Assembly: GCA_022562895.1 (NCBI GenBank)
Contig: JADFOK010000002.1
Coordinates: forward strand, 1-64,000
DNA: 64,000 nt
Direction: 5' to 3'
Source: Bacteroidota bacterium
GTDB taxonomy: Bacteria; Bacteroidota; Bacteroidia; Flavobacteriales; Flavobacteriaceae
Below are positions 38,467 through 46,867 of the stretch, one piece after another (within the stretch, counting starts at the first letter, position 1; each line of letters opens with the position of its first letter). A model generated the notes under the pieces. It ran no database searches and was not told the origin of the DNA. It saw nothing but the letters and a program-made list of their open reading frames with translations. Made by a program: the position numbers and the translations under genes.

Positions 38467-38550
38467 GCCGAAGTGGTGGAATTGGTAGACACGATGGATT
38501 CAAAATCCATTGCTCTCAAAGGCGTGCGGGTTCGATTCCCGCCTTCGGTA
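38467..38550 (+). tRNA. tRNA-Leu (anticodon CAA)
   Basis: GCCGAAG...ATGGA-TTCAAAA-TCCAT...GCGGG-TTCGATT-CCCGC-CTTCGGT-A cloverleaf. Confidence 0.95.
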
Positions 38551-38558
38551 CTAAAAAT

Positions 38559-38584
38559 AACTCCCTGTTTTTAAGGGAGTTTTT
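38559..38584 (+). terminator. intrinsic terminator of tRNA-Leu
   Basis: aactccct (38559-38566)/agggagtt (38574-38581) plus T-run. Confidence 0.8.
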
Positions 38585-38585
38585 C

Positions 38586-38831
38586 ATGTATTATGTTTAC
38601 GCTATATCCAGTATAAATAAAAATTATATTTATGTTGGCATTACGAATAATTTAGATAGGAGGTTATCACAACATTATAATGGATATGAAAAAACGACAA
38701 AACCTTATTTACCTTTTAAATTGATTTATAAAGAAAAATGTGATTCTCGAATTGACGCACGAATACATGAAAAATATTGGAAATCTGGAATAGGTAAGGA
38801 AAAATTAAGAAAGATTTCAATAAATTTATAA
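38586..38831 (+). CDS. GIY-YIG nuclease family protein
   Basis: MYYVYAISSINKNYIYVGITNNLDRRLSQHYNGYEKTTKPYLPFKLIYKEKCDSRIDARIHEKYWKSGIGKEKLRK; tracked start 38322 runs through the tRNA and is rejected. Confidence 0.9.
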   Translation: MYYVYAISSINKNYIYVGITNNLDRRLSQHYNGYEKTTKPYLPFKLIYKEKCDSRIDARIHEKYWKSGIGKEKLRKISINL

Positions 38832-38842
38832 TGGTGTGTGGG

Positions 38843-38862
38843 CCTGTCTGCCGGCAGGCAGG
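38843..38862. repeat. dispersed palindrome P2 (CCTGTCTGCCGGCAGGCAGG)
   Basis: Self-complementary over 20 nt with one G-T type mismatch pair; same family as 38402-38421. Confidence 0.8.
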
Positions 38863-38871
38863 TTCGATTTT

Positions 38872-38888
38872 ACCTCCCGGAGGGAGGT
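38872..38888. repeat. palindrome P3 (ACCTCCC-GGA-GGGAGGT)
   Basis: 7-bp perfect stem. Confidence 0.8.
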
Positions 38889-38928
38889 CCCGCTCAAGGT
38901 ACGAGGCCCCAACAAAGATGTTGGAGCT

Positions 38929-39621
38929 TTATTTTTTTATAAACTTCTGAATATTTCTCCCCTCTGGAGTGTTAATCTCTAACAAGTAAAGTCCTTCAGA
39001 AAGACTTGAAACATCTATAGAATTGATTTCCTTCGCAGTGAGTTCCATCACTTTTTCACCTAATACAGAGTAAACAGTAATGTTTTCAATCAAAGTATTT
39101 TCAGAAGATATAAAAAGGGTATTTGAAACCGGATTGGGATAAAAATAAACGGGCTGTTTCGTATTTTCTGAAATAGACAAAATAGGAGTGTCTTGAAATT
39201 TTAATAAAAATCCAGGTGCTACTTCTAAGGATAAAAAAGTTTGACCAACTTGAAGAAACAATGGAAGTCCGCTACTAAAATACAAAAAGTAATTTACCTC
39301 AAAATTTATATGTTCTTGATTGATACACTTTAATGTAGTATTACTATAATTACCGGCAGTAAGAAATTCGTAACCATTTGAATCTAATTCATAAGTAAAG
39401 TTGCCACTAAAATCATTGCATGCTCCAAATCCGGTAAAATCCAGTGAAGTATTTATTGATAGAATAGGTGAAATAGAAGGCGTGATATTGGATATTGAAA
39501 GAGGATCGCCTAAATCGAATTCTATCTCATAAAGATACCAGGTTTTAAATAATTCTGGATTTTGAGCAACGCTTTGCAGGCTAAAAAGGAAAGCCAAGAA
39601 TAAGAGTAGTGGTCTTCTCAT
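38929..39621 (-). CDS. T9SS type A sorting domain-containing protein (META-like domain)
   Basis: Signal peptide; FTGFGACNDFSGNFTYE; C-terminal YFYPNPVSNTLFISS...GLYLLEI...KFIKK. Confidence 0.85.
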   Translation of the reverse strand: MRRPLLLFLAFLFSLQSVAQNPELFKTWYLYEIEFDLGDPLSISNITPSISPILSINTSLDFTGFGACNDFSGNFTYELDSNGYEFLTAGNYSNTTLKCINQEHINFEVNYFLYFSSGLPLFLQVGQTFLSLEVAPGFLLKFQDTPILSISENTKQPVYFYPNPVSNTLFISSENTLIENITVYSVLGEKVMELTAKEINSIDVSSLSEGLYLLEINTPEGRNIQKFIKK

Positions 39622-39712
39622 AGCAATTAAATTATGGAAGTAAACATAAATATAAGTAATTTATGCTATATTCCTTACCTTTGGAAATTAACCTACTAAA
39701 TCCTCAAACCTA

Positions 39713-40291
39713 ATGAGCGATTTCTGGCTATATTTTAAACTGGGCTTAAACCATGTGCTTGACTGGCAGGCCTATGACCACATTCTTTTTTTAATTGTAT
39801 TGGTTGCTGCCTATAATTTTGTTAATTGGAAGCGGATACTTACTTTAATTACTTTATTTACTTTAGGTCATACAGCTTCTTTACTACTTGCAAGTTATAA
39901 TATTGTAAATGTTTCAATTACCTGGGTAGAATTCTTAATTCCCATTACCATATTGTCAGCAGCTTTATACAATCTCTTTAATTCGCGTAAAAGAAAGCGT
40001 TCAGAAAAATCGGGTCTGTTTTATATTATAACGATATTCTTTGGTCTGATACACGGCTTTGGTTTTGCTTCGTATTTTAAAATGATAAATGACGAAAGTG
40101 TCTTTCTTCCTCTCATTGAATTTGCTCTAGGTATAGAACTTGCACAAATAATCATAGTTTTTATTGTCTTGATAATAGCATTTGTATTTCAAACCATCTT
40201 TAGATTCAACAAAAGAAATTGGGTGCTTGTTATATCTTCCATAGTAATTGGGATGGTAATTCCCATGCTAATTAATAATTGGCCTTATTAA
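39713..40291 (+). CDS. HupE/UreJ family membrane protein
   Basis: GLNHVLDWQAYDHILFLIVL...LGHTASLLL...GLIHGFGFA. Confidence 0.85.
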   Translation: MSDFWLYFKLGLNHVLDWQAYDHILFLIVLVAAYNFVNWKRILTLITLFTLGHTASLLLASYNIVNVSITWVEFLIPITILSAALYNLFNSRKRKRSEKSGLFYIITIFFGLIHGFGFASYFKMINDESVFLPLIEFALGIELAQIIIVFIVLIIAFVFQTIFRFNKRNWVLVISSIVIGMVIPMLINNWPY

Positions 40292-40391
40292 GAATTTTCA
40301 GAGATCCCTAAAAATTTTGTAAATATTTAACGTACACAAGTTTTGTTTGCTTGTAAGTTCAGCTTAAATTCGCCACTTACTAGTTAACATT

Positions 40392-40820
40392 ATGAATCAA
40401 AAGAAACAATTAAAATACGATATTGCATATTTGCGTATGGCAATGGAATGGAGTAAATTATCGTATTGTAAACGCAGGCAGGTAGGAGCGTTGATTGTTA
40501 AGGATAACATGATAATAAGCGATGGTTACAATGGTACACCTAGGGGTTTCGAAAATATCTGTGAAGATGATGAGGGTTACACAAAATGGTATGTGCTTCA
40601 TGCCGAAGCTAATGCTATTTCAAAAGTAGCTTCCTCTACCCAATCCTGTCAAGGCGCTACCCTGTATATAACTATGTCTCCTTGCCAGGGATGCAGCAAA
40701 CTTATTCATCAGGCAGGGATTATACGTTTGGTGTATTTTTATGAATACGACGACACGTCCGGTATAAAATTTTTAAAAAAAGCTGGCGTTAATATTTCTC
40801 ATATCAAAGACCTAGATTAA
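40392..40820 (+). CDS. dCMP deaminase family protein
   Basis: KRRQVGALIVKDNMIISDGYNGTPRGF...HAEANAISKVA...MSPCQGCSKLI. Confidence 0.93.
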   Translation: MNQKKQLKYDIAYLRMAMEWSKLSYCKRRQVGALIVKDNMIISDGYNGTPRGFENICEDDEGYTKWYVLHAEANAISKVASSTQSCQGATLYITMSPCQGCSKLIHQAGIIRLVYFYEYDDTSGIKFLKKAGVNISHIKDLD

Positions 40821-40828
40821 AAAATGAA

Positions 40829-42424
40829 ATGAACATGAATTCTCAGAAAAAATACCTGCCTTTATTATTGGGTGTGGCAATGGCTGCAGGAGTCTTTATT
40901 GGCTCAAAACTCGATTTTAATGATACTCCGGATAGAATCTTTGCAAAAAATTCAAAAAAAGACAAACTTAATCGGCTTATTGATTATATAGATTATGAGT
41001 ATGTGGATAAAGTAAATACCGACAGTATTGTAGATGTAACCGTAAACGAAATACTTGAAAACCTGGATCCCCACTCTGTTTATATTCCTGTGGATGAATA
41101 TGAAAACAATGCAGACGATATGCGCGGGAATTTTGTTGGAATTGGGATTAGTTTTTATGTTTATAAAGATACCATTGCTGTTATTCGGACTATAATAGGT
41201 GGACCTGCAGCCAAGGTTGGGATAAAAGCCGGAGATCGTATTTTGAGCGCAAATGGGAAGATACTATTTGGTGACACCATAGAACGAGACAGTATTACTA
41301 AATACCTAAAAGGAGAAATTAATAGTAAGGTAAACTTAAAGATTTTCCGAAAAGGAGAAAAAAAATTACTTGACTTTAAGGTAAAGAGAAAACGGGTTCC
41401 CTTAGTTAGTGTCGATGCTTCTTACAAATTAACAGATGAGTTGGGCTATATAAAAATTAATCGCTTTTCTGAAACTACTTACAATGAGTTTAAAGAGGCA
41501 CTGGATGATCTTATTGACAAAGGAATCACAAAACTAGTTTTAGACCTTCGGAACAATCCTGGGGGATATATTTCAACTGCCGAAAAAATTGTCGATGAGT
41601 TTTTAGAAAAAGACAAACTTATACTTATTACCAAAAACAAAAGGGGTAAAATTAATAAAACCTTTGCAACCCGTAGGGGAGTCTTTGAAGATGGAAAAGT
41701 TTATGTTTTAATTAATGAAAACTCAGCTTCAGCAAGTGAAATTGTAGCGGGAGCTTTACAAGATAACGACAAAGGTGTTATCGTTGGAAGACGATCTTTT
41801 GGAAAAGGACTAGTACAACGAGAAATGTCATTGGGTGATGGAAGTGCCATACGACTTACTATCGCTAGGTATTATACCCCTACTGGACGTTCTATACAAC
41901 GTCCCTATGGAAATGGTAATGAAGCCTATTACAGCGATTATGAAAAACGCTATACCAATGGTGAGATGATAAGTTCAGACAGTATAAAAGTAGTAGATTC
42001 ATTACGTTTTGTAACACCAAAGGGAAAAATAGTTTATGGTGGGGGAGGTATTATTCCGGATGTTTTTATCGCCAAGGACACAAGTGTTGAAAACGAAACT
42101 CTTGAATATATAACACGTAGCGGATTTATTAGTTATTTTATTTTTGAATACCTTGAAAAAAACAGGAGTTTATTTGAAGAAATATCTTTACAAAATTTTA
42201 TAGACAACTATATTGTGGATGAAATACTTTCTAAGGAGTTTATGGATTATTCCAGATTTAATAATTCTGAAATAAATTTTGACAAATACTCAGAACAACT
42301 TAAAAAGGTATTAAAAGCCAGTATAGCACAACAATTGTTTGGCAGCAATGCCTACGAATCTATTTTAAATAAAGATGATGTAATGCTAAAAAAAGTTATA
42401 GAACTGGAAAATATTTCACAATAA
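40829..42424 (+). CDS. S41 family C-terminal processing peptidase
   Basis: PDZ (GPAAKVGIKAGDRIL), LVLDLRNNPGGYISTA, ENSASASEIVAGALQDNDKGVIVGRRSFGKGLVQ. Confidence 0.95.
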   Translation: MNMNSQKKYLPLLLGVAMAAGVFIGSKLDFNDTPDRIFAKNSKKDKLNRLIDYIDYEYVDKVNTDSIVDVTVNEILENLDPHSVYIPVDEYENNADDMRGNFVGIGISFYVYKDTIAVIRTIIGGPAAKVGIKAGDRILSANGKILFGDTIERDSITKYLKGEINSKVNLKIFRKGEKKLLDFKVKRKRVPLVSVDASYKLTDELGYIKINRFSETTYNEFKEALDDLIDKGITKLVLDLRNNPGGYISTAEKIVDEFLEKDKLILITKNKRGKINKTFATRRGVFEDGKVYVLINENSASASEIVAGALQDNDKGVIVGRRSFGKGLVQREMSLGDGSAIRLTIARYYTPTGRSIQRPYGNGNEAYYSDYEKRYTNGEMISSDSIKVVDSLRFVTPKGKIVYGGGGIIPDVFIAKDTSVENETLEYITRSGFISYFIFEYLEKNRSLFEEISLQNFIDNYIVDEILSKEFMDYSRFNNSEINFDKYSEQLKKVLKASIAQQLFGSNAYESILNKDDVMLKKVIELENISQ

Positions 42425-42433
42425 GTGTAATAA

Positions 42434-42628
42434 TTATTTTTTCTTTTTTTCTATTATTTTAGATGCTCTAAGTATTAGCATTAATACTACAGCACAAGAA
42501 GCAGTTAAAATGCCAATAACTGCTACCCAACTTTCTCCTTTCAATAAGTTGGAGAAATCCAGGTAGGTTAAATTGTAGATAATAAGAATTATTGCAACTG
42601 CTAAAAATATGTAAATGACATTCTTCAT
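42434..42628 (-). CDS. small two-helix membrane protein
   Basis: 64-aa ORF with two hydrophobic segments. Confidence 0.5.
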   Translation of the reverse strand: MKNVIYIFLAVAIILIIYNLTYLDFSNLLKGESWVAVIGILTASCAVVLMLILRASKIIEKKKK

Positions 42629-42910
42629 TTTCTGTTGAATTATGTGATAAAATTACTAATTCTTATTAAGTATCATTAAATAAAATTTTTTTTATCTGTA
42701 ATCTTAATGCTTTTAAAGGAGCTTGTTGTTTTGAAGAAGAAGGGATACTATTCAAGAACTTGAATCTGACGAGTTAGGTTAATTTAAAATAATAACGAAT
42801 TATATAACCATTCTCAAAAATATTGAGGATGGTTTTTTATTTATTTAAATTAAAAAAACTTAAAAATGCTTTTTTGGAAGTCAAAATATTTAAATTTTTA
42901 TTTATTTTTT

Positions 42911-43118
42911 TGTTGAAAAAAAAATCTAAAAAATCCATCAAAAGTACCTCAAGTACTGTAAAATGAAACCCTTTTGGGGTTTTCAACAACAATTTTAAAG
43001 ATTGTGGATAATTCTTTTTTAAACTTGTAAATAATTGAAAAACAACATTATAACATCTAAGTTTAACAATTAATTTGTAGAACTCAAAAAACTAAATGTT
43101 GAAAACTTTGTTGAAAAC
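42911..43118. promoter_or_regulatory. DnaA-box and GTTTTCAACA/TGTTGAAAAC repeat cluster upstream of nrdBA
   Basis: tgttgaaaaa 42911, gttttcaaca 42979, tgtggataa 43003-43011, tgttgaaaac 43097 and 43109. Confidence 0.5.
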
Positions 43119-43212
43119 CTAAACTAAATTCACAAGTAATTCCTTTTAAAAATTTACATATTTGTCAGTCCAGAGTAACTAGGAATATTTTCTAATTTTA
43201 AAACTAAGGACT

Positions 43213-44190
43213 ATGCATGAAGTAGAACCAATTTTACAAGAAAACAAAAACAGATTTGTGATTTTTCCAATTAAACATCATGATATTTGGGATTGGTACA
43301 AGAAGCAAGAAGCAAGTTTTTGGACTGCAGAAGAAATTGATTTACATCAGGATATTATAGATTGGCAAAAAAAATTGAATGATGATGAACGTTATTTTAT
43401 AAAACATATTTTAGCATTTTTTGCAGCTTCAGATGGAATAGTAAATGAAAATTTAGCTGAAAATTTTGTTTCAGAAGTACAATACACGGAAGCAAAATTC
43501 TTTTATGGCTTTCAGCTTATGATGGAGAATATTCATTCAGAAGTATATTCTTTATTAATTGACACCTATGTAAAAGATGACAAAGAAAAAAATGAATTAT
43601 TTACTGCAATCGATACATTTCCGGCTATTAAAGAAAAGGCCGATTGGGCTTTAAAATGGGTAGATAGTCCGAGTTTTGCAGAACGATTAATTGCTTTTGC
43701 TGCTGTAGAAGGGATTTTCTTTTCAGGAAGTTTTTGTTCTATTTTCTGGCTAAAGAAAAGAGGATTAATGCCTGGATTGACTTTTTCAAACGAATTGATA
43801 TCTCGTGACGAAGGATTACATTGTGATTTTGCAGTTCATCTCCATAATAATCATATGGTAAATAAAGTTCCAAAAAAACGTATTACCGAAATTTTAATAG
43901 ACGCTCTTGATATAGAGCGTGTGTTTATTACCGAATCACTTCCGGCAAGTTTAATAGGAATGAATTCTAAATTAATGACACAATATCTGGAATTTGTAAC
44001 CGACAGATTATTGTTAGAATTTGAATGTGATAAAGTATTTAAAGTTACAAATCCATTTGATTTTATGGATATGATTTCCTTACAAGGGAAAACTAACTTC
44101 TTTGAAAAACGTGTTTCCGAATATCAAAAAGCTGGAATCATAAACAAAGAAAAAGGATCAAACAAAATAAGTTTTGACGCTGAATTTTAA
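43213..44190 (+). CDS. nrdB: ribonucleotide-diphosphate reductase subunit beta
   Basis: [40 protein letters not shown]...[24 protein letters not shown]. Confidence 0.96.
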   Translation: MHEVEPILQENKNRFVIFPIKHHDIWDWYKKQEASFWTAEEIDLHQDIIDWQKKLNDDERYFIKHILAFFAASDGIVNENLAENFVSEVQYTEAKFFYGFQLMMENIHSEVYSLLIDTYVKDDKEKNELFTAIDTFPAIKEKADWALKWVDSPSFAERLIAFAAVEGIFFSGSFCSIFWLKKRGLMPGLTFSNELISRDEGLHCDFAVHLHNNHMVNKVPKKRITEILIDALDIERVFITESLPASLIGMNSKLMTQYLEFVTDRLLLEFECDKVFKVTNPFDFMDMISLQGKTNFFEKRVSEYQKAGIINKEKGSNKISFDAEF

Positions 44191-44195
44191 AATTT

Positions 44196-44225
44196 ACCGC
44201 TTTCCCCCCAAAGGGCGGTTTTTTT
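44196..44225 (+). terminator. intrinsic terminator after nrdB
   Basis: accgc/gcggt stem followed by 7 T. Confidence 0.65.
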
Positions 44226-44227
44226 AA

Positions 44228-44245
44228 TCCCGATAGCTATCGGGA
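44228..44245. repeat. 18-bp perfect palindrome TCCCGATAGCTATCGGGA
   Basis: tcccgatag/ctatcggga. Confidence 0.9.
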
Positions 44246-44322
44246 CACAAATACCTACAGCATAGTAGATTAATTGGATAAGTGTGTTATACTCAAAAAC
44301 TAACTAATAAAACAAAAAATTA

Positions 44323-46746
44323 ATGGATGTAATTAAAAGAGATGGCCGCAATGAACCCATCATGTTCGACAAGATTACAGCACGGGTTCGTAAATTATGC
44401 TATGGGTTAAATGAAATTGTAGATCCTGTAAAAGTTGCAATGCGTGTTATCGAAGGATTATATGACGGGGTAACAACCAGCGAATTAGATAATCTTGCCG
44501 CTGAAATTGCTGCTACTTTAACAATCTCACATCCAGATTACGCTCTTCTAGCAGCAAGGATCTCAGTATCTAATTTACACAAGAATACAAAAAAATCCTT
44601 TTCAGTTGTGATGACAGATCTGTATGAGTATGTAAATCCTCGTACCGGTAAAAAAGCACCCTTGCTGAGTGATGAGGTATATGAAATAATCATGAAAAAC
44701 GCCAATGAATTGGACTCAACAATTATCTACAACCGTGATTTTGGATACGATTACTTTGGGTTTAAAACATTAGAGCGTTCTTACTTATTAAAAATTAATG
44801 GCAATATTGCTGAACGACCTCAACATATGCTCATGAGAGTTTCAGTAGGAATACATTTAAATGATATGGAGGCAGTAAAGGAAACTTATGAGCTAATGTC
44901 TAAAAAATATTTTACACATGCTACGCCTACACTTTTTAATAGCGGAACTCCTAAACCACAAATGTCTTCTTGTTTTCTTTTAACTTTGAAAGAAGACAGT
45001 ATTGAAGGAATCTATGATACCCTAAAGCAAACGGCTAAAATATCACAATCTGCAGGAGGAATAGGGTTGTCTATCCATAATATTCGCGCTACGGGGTCAT
45101 ATATTTCTGGGACCAATGGCACATCCAACGGGATAGTTCCTATGTTAAGAGTATATAATGATACCGCACGTTATGTAGATCAAGGAGGAGGAAAACGTAA
45201 AGGATCTTTCGCAATTTATTTAGAACCATGGCATGCCGATATTTTCGATTTCCTGGATCTTAAAAAGAACCACGGAAAAGAAGAAATGCGAGCCAGGGAT
45301 CTTTTTTATGCAATGTGGATTCCAGATTTGTTTATGAGGCGAGTACAAGAAGATGGCAAATGGACATTAATGTGCCCCAATGAATGTACAGGATTGTTTG
45401 ATTGCTATGGTGAAGAATTTGAAAAACTATACGAAAAATATGAAGCCGAAAATAAAGGGAGAAAAACAATTAAGGCCCGTGAACTTTGGGAGAAAATCTT
45501 AGAATCTCAAATTGAAACAGGGACACCATATATGTTGTATAAAGATGCAGCCAACAGGAAAAGCAATCAAAAGAATTTGGGAACTATACGCTCTTCCAAT
45601 CTCTGTACAGAGATTATGGAATATACCTCACAAGATGAAATAGCGGTATGTAATTTGGCTTCGATTGCTTTACCCATGTTTGTGAAAAATGGAGAATTTG
45701 ATCACAAAGAATTATTTAAAGTTTCCAAACGTGTTACAAAGAACCTTAATAGGGTAATAGATCGTAATTTCTATCCGGTAATTGAGGCTCAAAATTCAAA
45801 CTTCAGACACCGCCCTATAGGATTAGGTGTTCAGGGATTGGCAGATACTTTTATTTTATTGCGCATGCCTTTTACAAGTGACGAGGCTAAGAAACTAAAT
45901 CAAGAAATTTTTGAAACCCTTTACTTCGCAGCTCTTACTGCTTCCATGGAAGAAGCCAAAGAAGACGGAGCTTATGAGTCATATAAAGGATCTCCAATAT
46001 CTGAAGGAATTTTCCAGCATAATATGTGGGGAATTAAAGATGAAGAATTAAGCGGTCGTTGGAGCTGGGGAAAAATACGTAAGGACATAAAAAAACACGG
46101 ACTTAGAAACTCGCTTTTAGTGGCACCTATGCCTACGGCATCTACCTCACAAATATTAGGAAACAACGAAGCTTTTGAACCCTATACTTCAAATATTTAC
46201 ACTCGCAGGGTACTATCAGGTGAGTTTATTGTTGTAAACAAGCACCTACTGGAAGACTTAGTGAAACTGGGTATTTGGAATGATGATTTAAAAGAAGAGA
46301 TCATGCATGCTAATGGATCTATTCAAGGTGTTGAAATAATCCCTCAGGAGTTAAAAGATTTGTATAAAACGGTTTGGGAATTGAGCATGAAAGATATTAT
46401 CGATATGGCTCGCCATAGGGGATATTTTATAGATCAGTCTCAGTCATTGAATCTATTTATGGAAAATGCCAATTTTGCCAAACTTACTTCGATGCATTTT
46501 TATGGATGGAAGAGTGGTTTAAAAACAGGAATGTACTATTTGAGGACTAAGAGTGCTGTTGATGCCATTAAAGTTACATTGAAAAGTAGAACAAAAAAAG
46601 TGTCCGTTCCTGAAATAGCCAAAGCCAAAGTAGATGCTACTTCTGCAGCTTCAGATAAACCGATTTCACCTCAGGAATTACGGGAGTTACTTGCTAAATC
46701 CAAAAATGCAGAAGAAGATGACGATTGTTTAATGTGTGGTTCTTAA
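44323..46746 (+). CDS. nrdA: ribonucleoside-diphosphate reductase subunit alpha
   Basis: [75 protein letters not shown]. Confidence 0.97.
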   Translation: MDVIKRDGRNEPIMFDKITARVRKLCYGLNEIVDPVKVAMRVIEGLYDGVTTSELDNLAAEIAATLTISHPDYALLAARISVSNLHKNTKKSFSVVMTDLYEYVNPRTGKKAPLLSDEVYEIIMKNANELDSTIIYNRDFGYDYFGFKTLERSYLLKINGNIAERPQHMLMRVSVGIHLNDMEAVKETYELMSKKYFTHATPTLFNSGTPKPQMSSCFLLTLKEDSIEGIYDTLKQTAKISQSAGGIGLSIHNIRATGSYISGTNGTSNGIVPMLRVYNDTARYVDQGGGKRKGSFAIYLEPWHADIFDFLDLKKNHGKEEMRARDLFYAMWIPDLFMRRVQEDGKWTLMCPNECTGLFDCYGEEFEKLYEKYEAENKGRKTIKARELWEKILESQIETGTPYMLYKDAANRKSNQKNLGTIRSSNLCTEIMEYTSQDEIAVCNLASIALPMFVKNGEFDHKELFKVSKRVTKNLNRVIDRNFYPVIEAQNSNFRHRPIGLGVQGLADTFILLRMPFTSDEAKKLNQEIFETLYFAALTASMEEAKEDGAYESYKGSPISEGIFQHNMWGIKDEELSGRWSWGKIRKDIKKHGLRNSLLVAPMPTASTSQILGNNEAFEPYTSNIYTRRVLSGEFIVVNKHLLEDLVKLGIWNDDLKEEIMHANGSIQGVEIIPQELKDLYKTVWELSMKDIIDMARHRGYFIDQSQSLNLFMENANFAKLTSMHFYGWKSGLKTGMYYLRTKSAVDAIKVTLKSRTKKVSVPEIAKAKVDATSAASDKPISPQELRELLAKSKNAEEDDDCLMCGS

Positions 46747-46773
46747 TTTTAAGTGTAATTCGTTTTTAAAAAG

Positions 46774-46797
46774 AGAAGGCATTTTGCCTTCTTTTTT
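46774..46797 (+). terminator. intrinsic terminator after nrdA
   Basis: agaaggca/tgccttct stem plus T-run. Confidence 0.75.
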
Positions 46798-46867
46798 TGG
46801 GATATAAAAATAAACAAAAAAACCATCCACATTAAACCGATTGGTTTTAAATAATACTGTTAGATTG

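Larger units (their letters stand above)
38832..38903 (+). pseudogene. tRNA 3' fragment (T-arm) split by two palindromes
   Basis: gtgtgtggg-[P2]-gttcgat-[tttacctcccggagggagg]-tcccgctcaaggtac; removing inserts gives GTGGGGTTCGATTCCCGC. Confidence 0.6.

Noticed and set aside
38322-38585. N-terminal extension of the GIY-YIG ORF (tracked start 38322)
   Set aside because: The frame passes through the tRNA-Leu gene and terminator; the conserved domain starts at ATG 38586
42911-43118. Calling this region oriC
   Set aside because: Only one perfect DnaA box and no dnaA nearby; skew cannot be computed here, so it is kept only as a hypothesis
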